Positions 1-9,025 of a DNA stretch of 64,000 nucleotides are shown here, piece by piece. Below the pieces are notes generated by a model that was given only the letters and a program-made list of their open reading frames with translations, did no database searches and was not told the origin of the DNA. How positions within the stretch are numbered: the first letter of the stretch is position 1; every line of letters begins with the position of its first letter. The stretch is from positions 1-64,000 of the forward strand of contig JAATWA010000001.1 in NCBI GenBank assembly GCA_013361095.1, given 5' to 3'. Position numbers and translations under genes: made by a program. The stretch is from Pseudanabaena biceps (GTDB taxonomy: Bacteria; Cyanobacteriota; Cyanobacteriia; Pseudanabaenales; Pseudanabaenaceae).

Positions 1-158
1 CTTGGTTCGCGATCGGCGGAATTGATGAACAAAATCTAGATGATGCGATCGCCGCAGGTGCGAAACGAGTTGCTGTGGTGAGAGCTTTGATGAAGGCTTC
101 GCAACCTGATCTGGTTGCGAAGCAAATGCGATCAATGCTCTGCTCTGTTCCTGTGTAA
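1..158 (+). CDS. thiE: ThiE thiamine-phosphate synthase, 3' fragment (left arm)
   Basis: The last 51 codons of thiE enter from the left edge, starting at a WFAIGGID motif (phosphate-binding end of the TIM barrel) and ending ...MLCSVPV at a TAA. The sequence matches the C-terminus of the complete gene at 34701..35762. It is partial only because the window starts here. A hairpin follows directly and separates it from the convergent TldD/PmbA gene. Confidence 0.9.
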   Translation, partial: WFAIGGIDEQNLDDAIAAGAKRVAVVRALMKASQPDLVAKQMRSMLCSVPV

Positions 159-212
159 AACCCGAAAAGATGAAAGGCGGCGCGAAGCGACGCCTTTCAT
201 CTTTTCGGGTTT
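157..212. terminator. Bidirectional terminator-like hairpin
   Basis: Long stem with AAACCCGAAAAG / CTTTTCGGGTTT arms and a GCGCGAAGCGA-type centre between the convergent thiE and TldD/PmbA genes. The stem ends in T-rich sequence on both strands. Confidence 0.65.
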
Positions 213-219
213 GATTGTT

Positions 220-1575
220 TTACAGGGTGAATTTAAAATCTTTGATCAAAATTCCGGGGACAAGAATACCGCCAAGCGATCGCTTATCGTAGGTTCCAGT
301 ATTGGCAATAAACTCACGAAAATTGGTAATAGACTCAAGATTTCCACCTAAAAAATCATAAATACTGTCATCAAATCTAAGGTTCTCAATAGGTGCAACA
401 AACTCGCCATTTTTCACCCAAAAGCAGGCATAGCGAGTCATACCCGTAATGCGACCACCACTGCGATCGCTCCAATTGAGATAATGCAAATTTGACAAAT
501 AGAGTCCCGTATCTAATTGCTTGAGGATATCAGCTTCTGCTAAGCATCCTGATGCAACTTCAGGCGATCGCATATATTCACCAGATGCTGCGCCGTTTGA
601 CTGCTTGCCATATTCCTTAGCACTACGCGAACTCACTAAGGTATTTACCAAGCTTCCATTAGTAATTATCGGCAAGTGGTCAGCAGAAGTTTCGCCTAAG
701 TCATTGAAACGAGGAACGTTGCCATAGGTAAAATTTTCGCTGAGAGAGAGTAATGGAGATAGCGATCGCTCTTGATTTTTTAACTTCAATAAAGCGCTAC
801 TGCCCTGCTGTAAGCTCGACTCGCCCACACTCCCCGCTAAAAAGTCAAATAGATCCGCCGCCGCCGCAGGGGCAAAATAAGTGTGATATTGTCCGCGTGC
901 AATAGTTTTACTAGGTTTCAATAAAGCTTGTAGCTGCTGTTGAGAACGTTTAATTTGTGATTGATAAGCTTCTAATCGCCAATCTTTACCTGCATAAATC
1001 CCTTTAACTGCCTTCTCTCCCGAATCAGTTTGCACAAACATGGAATAGTCAACAAAAAAAGAATCGGTGGCAAACCAATGCCTCTGTCCTGCGGAGTTAG
1101 CATTGGCGCGAATGATCGAACCTGACGCATAGAAGCCCGTAAAATCAATGCCAATATTAGGTTCTAAAATATTAGCGATCGCCTGTTCTGGTGTTAATAA
1201 TTCGCCTTGATAGACTTCACGACTGGAACCTGCATTTTCGGGAATTACGAGATAAGGATTTTCAGGAAGTTGGGCAACTTCTTGACGTAAATAAGTCAAG
1301 CTGGATAGTCCAGATTCTAAATCGATGACTGTGTCACCTGTAAAGGGGAATGCAGCATAGGCTTCGCGTTGATTGGCGATTAAGACAATTTTGATATTTC
1401 CATCGGCGACTACTCCCGACTGACGAACCTTTGCATTATTAAATCGCGTAAATTGACTGCGCTCACTGCTGAGACTAATCGTAAGATATTCATGTTTTTG
1501 CAGGCTTTCTGTCAAGCGATTGACAAGTTGATAGAAGCAAGGTTCTAAGTTTTTTTCTTCGGGATGTCTAGTCAT
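220..1575 (-). CDS. TldD/PmbA-family metalloprotease-like protein (left arm copy)
   Basis: The 451-residue product is identical to that of 33284..34639, where the annotation is given. I place the start at the ATG at 1575 (MTRHPEE) instead of the TTG at 1623, because the 16 extra residues do not resemble the family. It is convergent with the thiE fragment and shares a hairpin with it. Confidence 0.85.
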   Translation of the reverse strand: MTRHPEEKNLEPCFYQLVNRLTESLQKHEYLTISLSSERSQFTRFNNAKVRQSGVVADGNIKIVLIANQREAYAAFPFTGDTVIDLESGLSSLTYLRQEVAQLPENPYLVIPENAGSSREVYQGELLTPEQAIANILEPNIGIDFTGFYASGSIIRANANSAGQRHWFATDSFFVDYSMFVQTDSGEKAVKGIYAGKDWRLEAYQSQIKRSQQQLQALLKPSKTIARGQYHTYFAPAAAADLFDFLAGSVGESSLQQGSSALLKLKNQERSLSPLLSLSENFTYGNVPRFNDLGETSADHLPIITNGSLVNTLVSSRSAKEYGKQSNGAASGEYMRSPEVASGCLAEADILKQLDTGLYLSNLHYLNWSDRSGGRITGMTRYACFWVKNGEFVAPIENLRFDDSIYDFLGGNLESITNFREFIANTGTYDKRSLGGILVPGILIKDFKFTL

Positions 1576-1634
1576 TGATTTCACACACAATCCAAAACGC
1601 CTATATCGATAAATGATCAGCAATTCCCATTATG

Positions 1635-1690
1635 AAACCAATTTTGGGGTTTTCAGCGCCGAAGGCGCTGAAAACCCCAAAATTGGTTTT
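1635..1690. repeat. Intergenic palindrome
   Basis: Near-perfect stem, AAACCAATTTTGGGG with its complement, around a CAGCGCC-GAAG-GCGCTG centre, upstream of the TldD/PmbA gene. It belongs to the dispersed hairpin class of this window. Confidence 0.8.
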
Positions 1691-1712
1691 GTTTTCTTAC
1701 TCCCTTGCCACT

Positions 1713-1747
1713 CAAGGATTAGCGGCGCTTCGCGCCGCTAATCCTTG
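1713..1747. repeat. Intergenic palindrome
   Basis: Stem CAAGGATTAGCGGCGC with its complement around a TTC centre, preceded by the recurring ACTCCCTTGCCA flank. Confidence 0.8.
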
Positions 1748-1833
1748 GGTTTTAATCTTGCAACAAATGTGACACACTAACCGCTCCTTGTTTATAATTC
1801 CTATGGCAGAGAGCGGCATACAGGCGATCGCGA

Positions 1834-1839
1834 TATAAT
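1834..1839 (+). promoter_or_regulatory. Possible -10 box for the alpha/beta hydrolase gene
   Basis: A perfect TATAAT lies 30 bp upstream of the GTG start at 1869. I see no good -35 at the right distance, so this is a weak call. Confidence 0.35.
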
Positions 1840-1868
1840 CAGGAATAAACAAGTATTAATTAATCACC

Positions 1869-2753
1869 GTGCTAATTACCGAAAATCAGACTGATTTCTC
1901 CACACGCAAACAATGGACATGGCGCGGATATCAGATTCAATATTCTGTCACTGGCACAGGTAAGCCGCTAGTTCTTATTCATGGTTTCGGTGCATCAATC
2001 GGACATTGGAAGAAAAATATTCCTGAATGGGCAAATGCTGGCTATCAGGTATTTGCTATCGATTTATTGGGATTTGGCGCTTCAGATAAGCCTGATCTTG
2101 CCTATTCTTTGGAGCTTTGGGAAGAATTGCTCAGGGATTTTTATCAAGAATTAGTCCAGAAACCCGCCATATTTATCGGTAATTCCATTGGGGCATTATT
2201 AGCTCTGATGCTCACTACTAATAGTCCCGAAATTGCGATCGGCGCGATTTTACTCAATGCCGCAGGTGGTCTAAATCATCGTCCTGAAGAGTTAAATTTA
2301 CCTTTGCGATTGGTGATGGGAGCATTTGCTAAATTAGTTAGCTCAGAGGTGACGGGCAAGTTTGTATTCAATCAAGTTCGCCAAAAACGTAATATTCGTA
2401 ATTCGTTGCGTCAGGTATATCGCAATCATCAGGCGATCGATGATGAGCTAGTAGATATGCTCTATCAGCCATCCTGTGATGAGGGCGCTCAAAAGGTATT
2501 TGCTTCAATTTTAACGGCTCCTGCTGGCCCCAGAACCAGTGAGCTATTGGCAAAGCTGGATAAACCTCTATTAGTTTTGTGGGGAGATGCTGATCCTTGG
2601 ACTCCGATTAATGGCGCAAAGGTATATACAGAAGCCAGCAAGACTAAAGATATTCAAGTAATCGCGATTCCCAACACAGGGCATTGTCCCCATGACGATC
2701 GCCCCGAAATTGTGAATGCTTTAGTGATTCACTGGTTACAAAAAGTGCTGTAA
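1869..2753 (+). CDS. Alpha/beta-fold hydrolase (left arm copy)
   Basis: 294 residues, GTG start, same product as 32106..32990 (described there). It has an HGFGAS oxyanion-loop motif, a GNSIG nucleophile elbow, WGDADPW for the acid and TGHCPH for the histidine. The stop codon runs straight into the composite palindrome at 2752. Confidence 0.88.
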   Translation: MLITENQTDFSTRKQWTWRGYQIQYSVTGTGKPLVLIHGFGASIGHWKKNIPEWANAGYQVFAIDLLGFGASDKPDLAYSLELWEELLRDFYQELVQKPAIFIGNSIGALLALMLTTNSPEIAIGAILLNAAGGLNHRPEELNLPLRLVMGAFAKLVSSEVTGKFVFNQVRQKRNIRNSLRQVYRNHQAIDDELVDMLYQPSCDEGAQKVFASILTAPAGPRTSELLAKLDKPLLVLWGDADPWTPINGAKVYTEASKTKDIQVIAIPNTGHCPHDDRPEIVNALVIHWLQKVL

Positions 2754-2835
2754 AACCCAATAAGATAGTGGCGGCGCATCGTCCAGCCACTATCTTATTG
2801 GGTTTTACAGTGCGAAGCGCCGCCACTATCTTTCT
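2752..2835. repeat. Composite palindrome with two alternative pairings
   Basis: AAAACCCAATAAGATAGTGGC (2752..2772) pairs with GCCACTATCTTATTGGGTTTT (2787..2807). In addition AGATAGTGGCGGCGC (2764..2778) can pair with GCGCCGCCACTATCT (2817..2831). One left arm therefore has two possible partners. It sits between the hydrolase stop and recF. Confidence 0.75.
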
Positions 2836-2891
2836 GGTTTTGCTCAAAGCACTGTATTCTAGAATGCTGACTAATAGCATTTCCTGCGTGA

Positions 2892-4022
2892 ATGTACCTC
2901 CAATCTCTCCACATCAAGCAGTTTCGCAACTACATCGATCAAGAAGTTGCCTTCACAGCGCCCAAAACTGTAATTGTAGGCAACAATGCTCAGGGCAAAT
3001 CCAACTTGCTTGAAGCCGTTTTGCTATTAGCGACCCTGCGATCGCATCGGGTTAGTAAAGACCGAGACCTAGTGCGAAATGGTGAATCAGTAGGCGAAAT
3101 TAGGGCAATTTGTCAGCGATCGCGATCGGTGGAGAGCTACCCCGTAGAGTTATTGATGCGGATGCGGGTAAGTGGCAAACGCACCTTGAATGTAAATGGA
3201 GTGAATCAGGCTAAGCATTTAGATTTTTTAGGAAATCTGAATACAGTCATGTTTTCTAGTTTAGATCTAGATTTGGTGAGGGGAAGTCCAGAAAGTCGCC
3301 GCAATTGGTTAGATACCGTATTGATTCAACTAGAACCAATTTATATCAATCTTTTACAGCAATATAATCAGGTTTTACGCCAGCGCAATGCTCTCTTAAA
3401 GTCAATCAAGCAGGGAGTTATTCAATACGAACCGCAACAAATGGCTCTATGGGATGCTCAGTTAGTAACAGCAGGTACAAGACTAATTAGAAGGCGATCG
3501 CGACTCTTGGAGAGATTAATACCGATCGCTCGTAATTGGCATCAAGCCATTAGTGGCGGCGGTGAATATTTGGAGATTACCTATGTCCCTAAATTTGCAT
3601 TTACATCAATGCAAGCTGTAGAAGTTGTGCAGCAGAATTTTTTTGAAGCGATTTTACAAAAAACAATTATTGAACAACATCAAGGTACAAGTTTAGTAGG
3701 GCCGCATCGTGATGAAGTTTTACTGACAATTAATGACACCCCTGCTAGGGAGTATGGCTCACAGGGACAGCAGAGAACCTTAGTACTTGCCCTCAAACTT
3801 GCCGAGTTAGAGTTGTTAGAATCAGTAATCGGGGAACCTCCAATACTGTTATTAGATGATGTCCTTGCGGAGTTAGATCTCCAAAGACAAGATCATCTAT
3901 TAAATGCAATTGGCGATCGCGTGCAAACAATTATTACGACAACTCATCTTGGTTCATTTGATGCCCAGTGGCTTGACTCTGCACGAATTTTTCAAGTAGA
4001 AAAAGGTGAAATTGTATCCTAA
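2892..4022 (+). CDS. recF: RecF DNA repair/replication ATPase (left arm copy)
   Basis: 376 residues, the same product as 30837..31967, where the annotation is given. Walker A GNNAQGKS, an SMC-type signature YGSQGQQRT and Walker B ILLLDDVLAELD are all present. Followed by a terminator hairpin 5 bp after the stop. Confidence 0.92.
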   Translation: MYLQSLHIKQFRNYIDQEVAFTAPKTVIVGNNAQGKSNLLEAVLLLATLRSHRVSKDRDLVRNGESVGEIRAICQRSRSVESYPVELLMRMRVSGKRTLNVNGVNQAKHLDFLGNLNTVMFSSLDLDLVRGSPESRRNWLDTVLIQLEPIYINLLQQYNQVLRQRNALLKSIKQGVIQYEPQQMALWDAQLVTAGTRLIRRRSRLLERLIPIARNWHQAISGGGEYLEITYVPKFAFTSMQAVEVVQQNFFEAILQKTIIEQHQGTSLVGPHRDEVLLTINDTPAREYGSQGQQRTLVLALKLAELELLESVIGEPPILLLDDVLAELDLQRQDHLLNAIGDRVQTIITTTHLGSFDAQWLDSARIFQVEKGEIVS

Positions 4023-4026
4023 AAAA

Positions 4027-4063
4027 TAAGACAAGAGTAATTTATGAATTACTCTTGTCTTAT
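4027..4063 (+). terminator. Terminator hairpin after recF
   Basis: Perfect stem ATAAGACAAGAGTAA with its complement around a short AT centre, starting 5 bp after the recF stop. Confidence 0.6.
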
Positions 4064-4087
4064 AGCTCCCTAATATTTCTTTTACAT

Positions 4088-4134
4088 CCAAGAATTAACG
4101 GTGTAGAGCTTTACGCTACACCATTAATTCTTGG
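4088..4134. repeat. Intergenic palindrome
   Basis: CCAAGAATTAACGGTGTAG pairs, with one mismatch, with CTACACCATTAATTCTTGG around AGCTTTACG. A centre variant of the hairpin family, between recF and cyabrB (convergent). Confidence 0.75.
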
Positions 4135-4214
4135 GTTTTACTGTGCATCTTTAGACTGAGAAGTGAGTAGCTAGAATAATCAAAAAATTTGATCTTATTC
4201 CTAAACTCCTAGCA

Positions 4215-4595
4215 TTACTCTTCATCATCTGCGCCAACTTGACGCAAGTGAATATGTTTGCGTCCAAGGCGAATTTCTAACTCGTCACCAGCCTTTAGAC
4301 CCATTAGTTGTGTATAGGCTGAGCCGATTAGTAGATTGCCATTTTTTTGAACACTGACACGATAACTAGCACTACGTCCCCCTTTGCCGCTACCTTTCGA
4401 TTCAAGTTCAATGCCATCAGCCTCCATCAAGGCATTATAAAACTTCATCAAGTTGACACGAGACTGGTTGTTTTTAGTAACTGTTGCATACCCGCAAGCC
4501 TTAGCTTTTTCTTCTTTTGAAAGATGATCTAGTTCTTTAACTTTTTTTAGTAATGCTTCACCAGATAGTTGAACTGGTTGTTTTACTTTTGCCAT
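4215..4595 (-). CDS. cyAbrB transcriptional regulator (left arm copy)
   Basis: 126 residues, the same product as 30264..30644, which carries the full description. C-terminal AbrB-like region with an acidic tail ending GADDEE. Convergent with recF. Confidence 0.88.
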   Translation of the reverse strand: MAKVKQPVQLSGEALLKKVKELDHLSKEEKAKACGYATVTKNNQSRVNLMKFYNALMEADGIELESKGSGKGGRSASYRVSVQKNGNLLIGSAYTQLMGLKAGDELEIRLGRKHIHLRQVGADDEE

Positions 4596-5285
4596 TTGCT
4601 CTTAGTAATTTTGTTTTTTAATAACTATATATTAGTATCTAAGATAGTTGTACTGTTAGTCAAACTTTTTTCTAATCATTACATTGTATTTGTATTTACA
4701 GCTAACTATCATCTATATCTAATTACTTACTTAGCAAATAAATATTTAGTAAAATACTAACTCTATAAAGCTATAGCAATAAAAGTGTTGCTTAGAATAT
4801 AAAATCTAAAAGATAAGTGACTGCTCCTCATCTTTTGGGTTTTGATTTGTCCTAACTAACTCAAGTCTTGCTATCTAAGTTTTAATCTAATAGCAAGGAT
4901 TGCTAAAAAAATTGCAAATATAATTTATATCAATCTGAAACCTCAAAAAATAGAGAATATAACAGGCTTACTAATTATGCCTTCCTAACTTACAGGGCAA
5001 AATAAACAGTCAGTGATTTTGATTTATTTTTAAGTAAGTAGGCATAATTAAATATAAAACCCAAAGAAGCTGATTCGCCCGCGAAGCGGGCGAATCAGCT
5101 TCTTTGGGTTCTGGTTTCTATTGTGACGAGGTACTTAGAATTCCTAAATTTATTTAGATTATCAAGTTTGCCCAAAAATGAGACAGGCAAACCAGATTCG
5201 TGTTATCAGCTACAGTCGCAATGTCATCTATCGCTCACAATGTTGCTAATCGTCTATGGGTAGCGATCGCGATCGCCTATAAGTA
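4596..5285. other. 690-bp intergenic region
   Basis: Divergent upstream region of cyabrB (minus) and the RCK channel gene (plus). The first ~400 bp are very AT-rich with no convincing ORF. A degenerate hairpin (4800..4843, TCTAAAAGATAAG against CTCATCTTTTGGG) and the 107-bp MITE-like element at 5031..5137 account for most visible structure. Promoters must lie here, but I see no clear -35/-10 pair. Confidence 0.6.
5031..5137. mobile_element. 107-bp MITE-like element (left arm copy)
   Basis: Bounded by TAAGTA...TACTTA. Just inside the left end is AGTAGGCATAATTAAATATA, and just inside the right end is GGTTTCTATTGTGACGAGG. The middle is a perfect hairpin with GAAGCTGATTCGCC arms. The same 107-bp architecture recurs at 49913..50019 with a slightly different sequence. 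It has no coding capacity. Confidence 0.65.
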
Positions 5286-6978
5286 ATGAAACCCCGCATT
5301 ATTGTCTGTGGTTTAGATCGGACGGGTTACAAAATTTTAAGCCTCTTAAAACAGCAGGGCTGCTTAGTATTGGGAATTCACGATCGCCCCATGCATCAGG
5401 ATGATACAGAAATTATTATTGGTGACTTGGCTGCTGCCGAAACTTTACTTGCCGCAGGAATTCGAGATGCTCAGACATTGATTTTAGCGGGAGCTGATGA
5501 AACTCGTAATCTGACCATCTTGATGCAGGCGAGAGTCCTTAATCCCCGTGTCCGCATTATTAATCGGTTATTTAATTCCAGTTTAGGCGTGCGTCTAGAC
5601 CTAACACTGCCCAATCATTTGACCATGAGTGTGGCGGCTCTGGCGGCTCCCGTATTTGCTTTTAGCGCAATGGGCAGTGAGGCGATCGGACAGTTGCGAT
5701 TGTTTAATCAAACTTGGCCAATCCACGAAGAATATATTGACGATAACCATCCTTGGTTGGGAAAGCCACTGGCGGAGTTTTGGGAAGATCGCACAAGGAT
5801 GTTGATCTATTACTTACCCAATGATGAAAGTAAAATTGATCTGGTTAGTGCGGTGCTAAATGGTCGAACCTTGCAGTTTGGCGATCGCCTATTACTTGGT
5901 ACACAACCCAGCGTCAGAACTGCCTCACGTCCAATTTTTCAAAAAATATCAAAGCTCTTCTTGGGAGTTCGTCATTTCCATGAACATGGGCGATCGGTTC
6001 TATTTACTTCGATTGCTTTGTTATTAACTATTTTTTCGGCGACGGTGGTATATACCAGTTTTCAGATGAAAGTTTCGCTAGTAGACGCGCTCTATTTCTC
6101 AGTCGGAATGATTACGGGAGCAGGTGGAAATGAGCAAGTTGTAGAACATTCAGCCGATGGCATTAAAATATTTACGATTGTGATGATGTTGATTGGTACG
6201 GCTGTTGTTGGCATTTTTTATGCGATTCTTAACGATTTTATTTTAGGCTCACGGTTAAGAAATTTTTGGGACGCAGCGCGAGTACCCCAACGCAATCATA
6301 TTGTGGTGTGTGGCTTGGGTAGCATCGGCGTACAAACGGCATTGCAGCTAGTTAGTTATGGCTATGAGGTGTTGATTATTGAGCGTGACCTGAATAATCG
6401 ATTTCTTGATACTGTGCGATCGCAAAATATTCCTGTGATTCATGGTGTTGCCAGCTTACCCACGACCCTCAAGGCCGGCAAATCTCGATAAAGCTGAATG
6501 TTTGCTGGCTCTAACAAGTAATGACACGGCGAATCTAGAAATTGCCCTCAATGCTAAAGGTATTGCCCCTCGTTGTCGGGTGATTGTCCCGTTATGACGA
6601 TCCTTATTATGCGAGTATGGCGCATGAAGTGTTTGATTTTGAAGCAGTGCTTAGTCCGCCTGAAATTGCCGCCCCCGCTTTTGCTTCGGCGGCTCTGGGG
6701 GACGCATTCTGGGGAATGGGATTGTGTCCGACAGCCTATGGGTAGCGATCGCCACCATGATTACCCCTAACCATCCATTTTGTGGCAAGCCTGTTTGTGA
6801 AGCCTCTGCTCAAGCAGATTTTGTTCCTCTCTATATAGAAACCGCTAGCCAAACTATTCATGGATGGAATTTACTCAAAGCTTCTCTCAGCGCAGGAGAT
6901 ATTCTCTATCTGACTATGCCTGCGGCAAAACTAGATCAACTATGGCGAGTCGCACCATTTCAAGTAGCAGCTAATTAA
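5286..6978 (+). pseudogene. Two-RCK channel-like protein, frameshifted copy
   Basis: Mirror of the intact 563-codon gene at 27882..29573. The frame is intact to about codon 395 and is then broken by an inserted C near 6476 (GGCCGGC against GGCGGC), a further inserted C near 6590 (TCCCG against TCCG) and a missing G near 6700 (GGGGG against GGGGGG). The last part is open again from 6724 to the stop. A substitution also changes HGDAS to HGVAS. The short runs involved suggest sequencing error and not real decay. Confidence 0.85.
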
Positions 6979-6982
6979 AACC

Positions 6983-7007
6983 AATCGAGGTGCGACGCAC
7001 CTCGATT
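6983..7007 (+). terminator. Terminator-like hairpin after the channel gene
   Basis: Perfect short stem AATCGAGGTGCG with CGCACCTCGATT, 5 bp after the stop codon. Confidence 0.5.
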
Positions 7008-7065
7008 ATTCCTGTGATGTAAGGATGCGCGTGCGTCACAAGCTTTTTGATTTTAGTTACTTATT

Positions 7066-7202
7066 GATGTTACGGGGAAGTCTGTAAAACCCTCACCCCT
7101 AGCCCCTCTCCCGCAGGAGAGGGGAAAAAGAAAATAATAGGGTTTTGCTCCCCTTCTCTCCTGCGGGAGAAGGGTTTGTGGATGAGGGTTCCACGTAACA
7201 TC
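7066..7202. mobile_element. 137-bp MITE-like insertion at the deaminase stop codon (left arm)
   Basis: Terminal inverted repeats GATGTTACG/CGTAACATC enclose a C-rich CCCTCACCCC / GGGAGAAGGG hairpin module. The direct repeat AGTTACTTATT lies on each side (7055..7065 and 7203..7213), as expected for a target duplication. The insertion falls in the last codon of the dCMP deaminase frame. Confidence 0.65.
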
Positions 7203-7771
7203 AGTTACTTATTGGAAATAAACGCAATTCTGAAGTTGGGGAAATTGAGAAATAGATTTGCTCTTTGTAATACTGAAGGAGAAACTTGAATCTGCTTCAG
7301 TTTAAAACTAATCCCTCCTCAACAAAAGAATTACACAAAGCCGCATTATTTCCCTTATTGAAGGTTGTCTCATAATAAACTTCCCGAATACCTGCTGAAA
7401 CCACTAACTTTAAGCAGGAAATACAAGGCTCTAAGGTTACATAACTACTTGCGCCATCGGTAGAAATGCCATGCTTGGCAGCTTGGGCGATCGCATTTGC
7501 TTCTGCATGAACTGCTCTTGAGGGAAACTCTTTGCTCGCGTCACAACTAATTACATTGGGGTAGCAATAGCCCTGCGTGGTGCAATGCACCGAACCCAGA
7601 AGGAGAGCCGTTGTAGCCTGTGGCAAGTACCTGCTTGTCTTTGACAATTACAGCTCCCACTGGAAAAGCCAAACAAGTAGATCGCATTGCTGCTAGTTTT
7701 GTCAGCAACATAAAATATTCATCCCATGTGGGACGTTCTTGAAATGCGATTTGGTCGATCTGGTCTGACAT
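7201..7771 (-). pseudogene. dCMP deaminase, frameshifted copy
   Basis: Mirror of the intact 188-codon gene at 27094..27660. An extra G (GGG for GG) near 7599 breaks the frame after NGSPSG. Two extra A bases near 7303 (TTTAAAACT for TTTAACT) end the frame early after EEGLV. The catalytic HAEAN and PCISC segments lie in the fragment 7297..7647. One substitution turns SIYVTLEP into SSYVTLEP. Confidence 0.85.
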
Positions 7772-8062
7772 GGGAAATTAAGTATCTATCTGGTTTTTAG
7801 TTATAGCGCAAAATGGTTAAACAAAGGGGCTTCGCCCTGCGAATCGTTGGCACTGGACAGCGAAAGTGTAAAACTGTACTGATCTCTTACCGTTTAGCTT
7901 AAAGGAAGCATTACTACTTTCCAATAAAAATTGTGATGAAAAAGCATACTCCTGCCTCAGAGATGATAAAATCCTTGCTGTAAGAGCTTCAAGCATCTAG
8001 ATTTTGCTTCGCAAGATTTAGATTTTAAACCAGAGCTATAGCCATAGTTCCATCAATGTTAC

Positions 8063-8128
8063 TCCCTTCCCAGTGAATAATTGGGGTTGCGCGCTCCGCC
8101 GCGCAACCCCAATTATTCACTGGGAAAG
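8063..8128. repeat. Intergenic palindrome
   Basis: CCTTCCCAGTGAATAATTGG and its complement around GTTGCGCG-CTCCG-CGCGCAAC-type core. It carries the recurring ACTCCCTTCCCAGT end. Confidence 0.8.
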
Positions 8129-8149
8129 GATTAGGACAAAGCCAAAACT

Positions 8150-8191
8150 CAAGAGTAGAGTTGCGGCGCAAAGCGCCGCAACTCTACTCTT
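8150..8191. repeat. Intergenic palindrome
   Basis: CAAGAGTAGAGTTGCGGCGC stem with complement around an AA loop. It follows the conserved TTAGGACAAA flank. Confidence 0.8.
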
Positions 8192-8210
8192 GGGTTTCTG
8201 GCTACAGCTA

Positions 8211-8240
8211 TAAAACCTGTGGCGATCACCACAGGTTTTA
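8211..8240. repeat. Short hairpin
   Basis: TAAAACCTGTGG with CCACAGGTTTTA around CGATCA. It lies 67 bp upstream of the cyanase start. Confidence 0.6.
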
Positions 8241-8306
8241 GGGTTATATTTAATTGCGCCCAGTTACTTATTTGCAAACCTATACATCACTATCAAAAAA
8301 GAAATT

Positions 8307-8752
8307 ATGACCGTTGAATTTCCTTCTTTTACTTCTACTCTGTTGGCAGCCAAAAAGCCAAAGGTCTTAGCTTTGCAGATCTTGAAAAGTTAATTGGACA
8401 TGATGAAGTCTGGATTGCTTCTCTCTTTTATGGTCAAAATAGCACCAATGGTGAAGAAGCAACTAAAATCGCCGAAGCGCTGGGACTAGGGGAAGAAATT
8501 ATTACTGCTCTGAGTTCTTATCCCAGTAAAGGATTGGGACCAGTTGTGCCAACCGACCCCTTGATTTATCGCTTCTATGAAATCATGCAGGTCTATGGAT
8601 ATCCGATCAAAGAAATCATCCATGAGAAGTTTGGTGATGGCATTATGAGTGCGATCGACTTCACTCTCGATATCGATAAAGTGGAAGATCCCAAGGGCGA
8701 TCGCGTTAAAGTCACGATGAATGGTAAATTTTTGGCTTACAAAAAGTGGTAA
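8307..8752 (+). pseudogene. cynS: Cyanase, frameshifted copy
   Basis: Mirror of the intact 148-codon cynS at 26113..26559. A missing A in the run after GCAGCC (five A for six, near 8356) shifts the frame after about 16 codons. A GT-to-TG-type substitution near 8450 changes NVEEA. The C-terminal 72 codons (8534..8752) remain open and unchanged. Confidence 0.85.
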
Positions 8753-8841
8753 TGCTAAAAGCTTAAGTTGGATGACACTTTGCAGTTAATAATCAGTGTG
8801 GTGTGCTGCGAAGCTGCTCACACCTACAGCCTCTTGAGGCT

Positions 8842-8892
8842 AGAGAAAAGTTTAAAAAGTGCCGCTTCGCGGCACTTTTAAAACTTTTCTCT
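8842..8892. repeat. Intergenic palindrome
   Basis: AGAGAAAAGTTTAAAAAGTGCCGC with its complement. The left arm has one A more on each side of the stem than the right-arm copy (25977..26025), another homopolymer difference. It sits 90 bp after cynS. Confidence 0.75.
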
Positions 8893-9025
8893 GGGTTTCA
8901 TTTCAGCGCAATGTTCTTTGATTTGGGCTTGCGTGTGAAGCCCTGTAAAGATAACCTGCTATTAATATTGATGATTTATGATATAGATTTTAGCAACTTC
9001 ATCAGCTCTAGAATGTAATTAAAGA

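Larger units (their letters stand above)
7772..8306. other. 535-bp intergenic region with three hairpins
   Basis: Lies between the diverging deaminase and cyanase genes. It holds palindromes at 8063..8128, 8150..8191 and 8211..8240. The last is followed by a TATATTTAATTGCGCCCAGTTACTTA end (8245..8270), which matches, inverted, one end of the 107-bp element family. No gene is seen here. Confidence 0.6.

Noticed and set aside
2768..3013. 81-codon frame starting in the composite palindrome before recF
   Set aside because: Overlaps the start of recF in another frame; the product is hairpin-derived and has no family features.
7087..7182. CCCTCACCCC...GGGAGAAGGG cluster considered as a CRISPR-like or tandem repeat
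   Set aside because: Only one inverted pair, no regularly spaced repeats; better explained as the interior of a MITE-like element.
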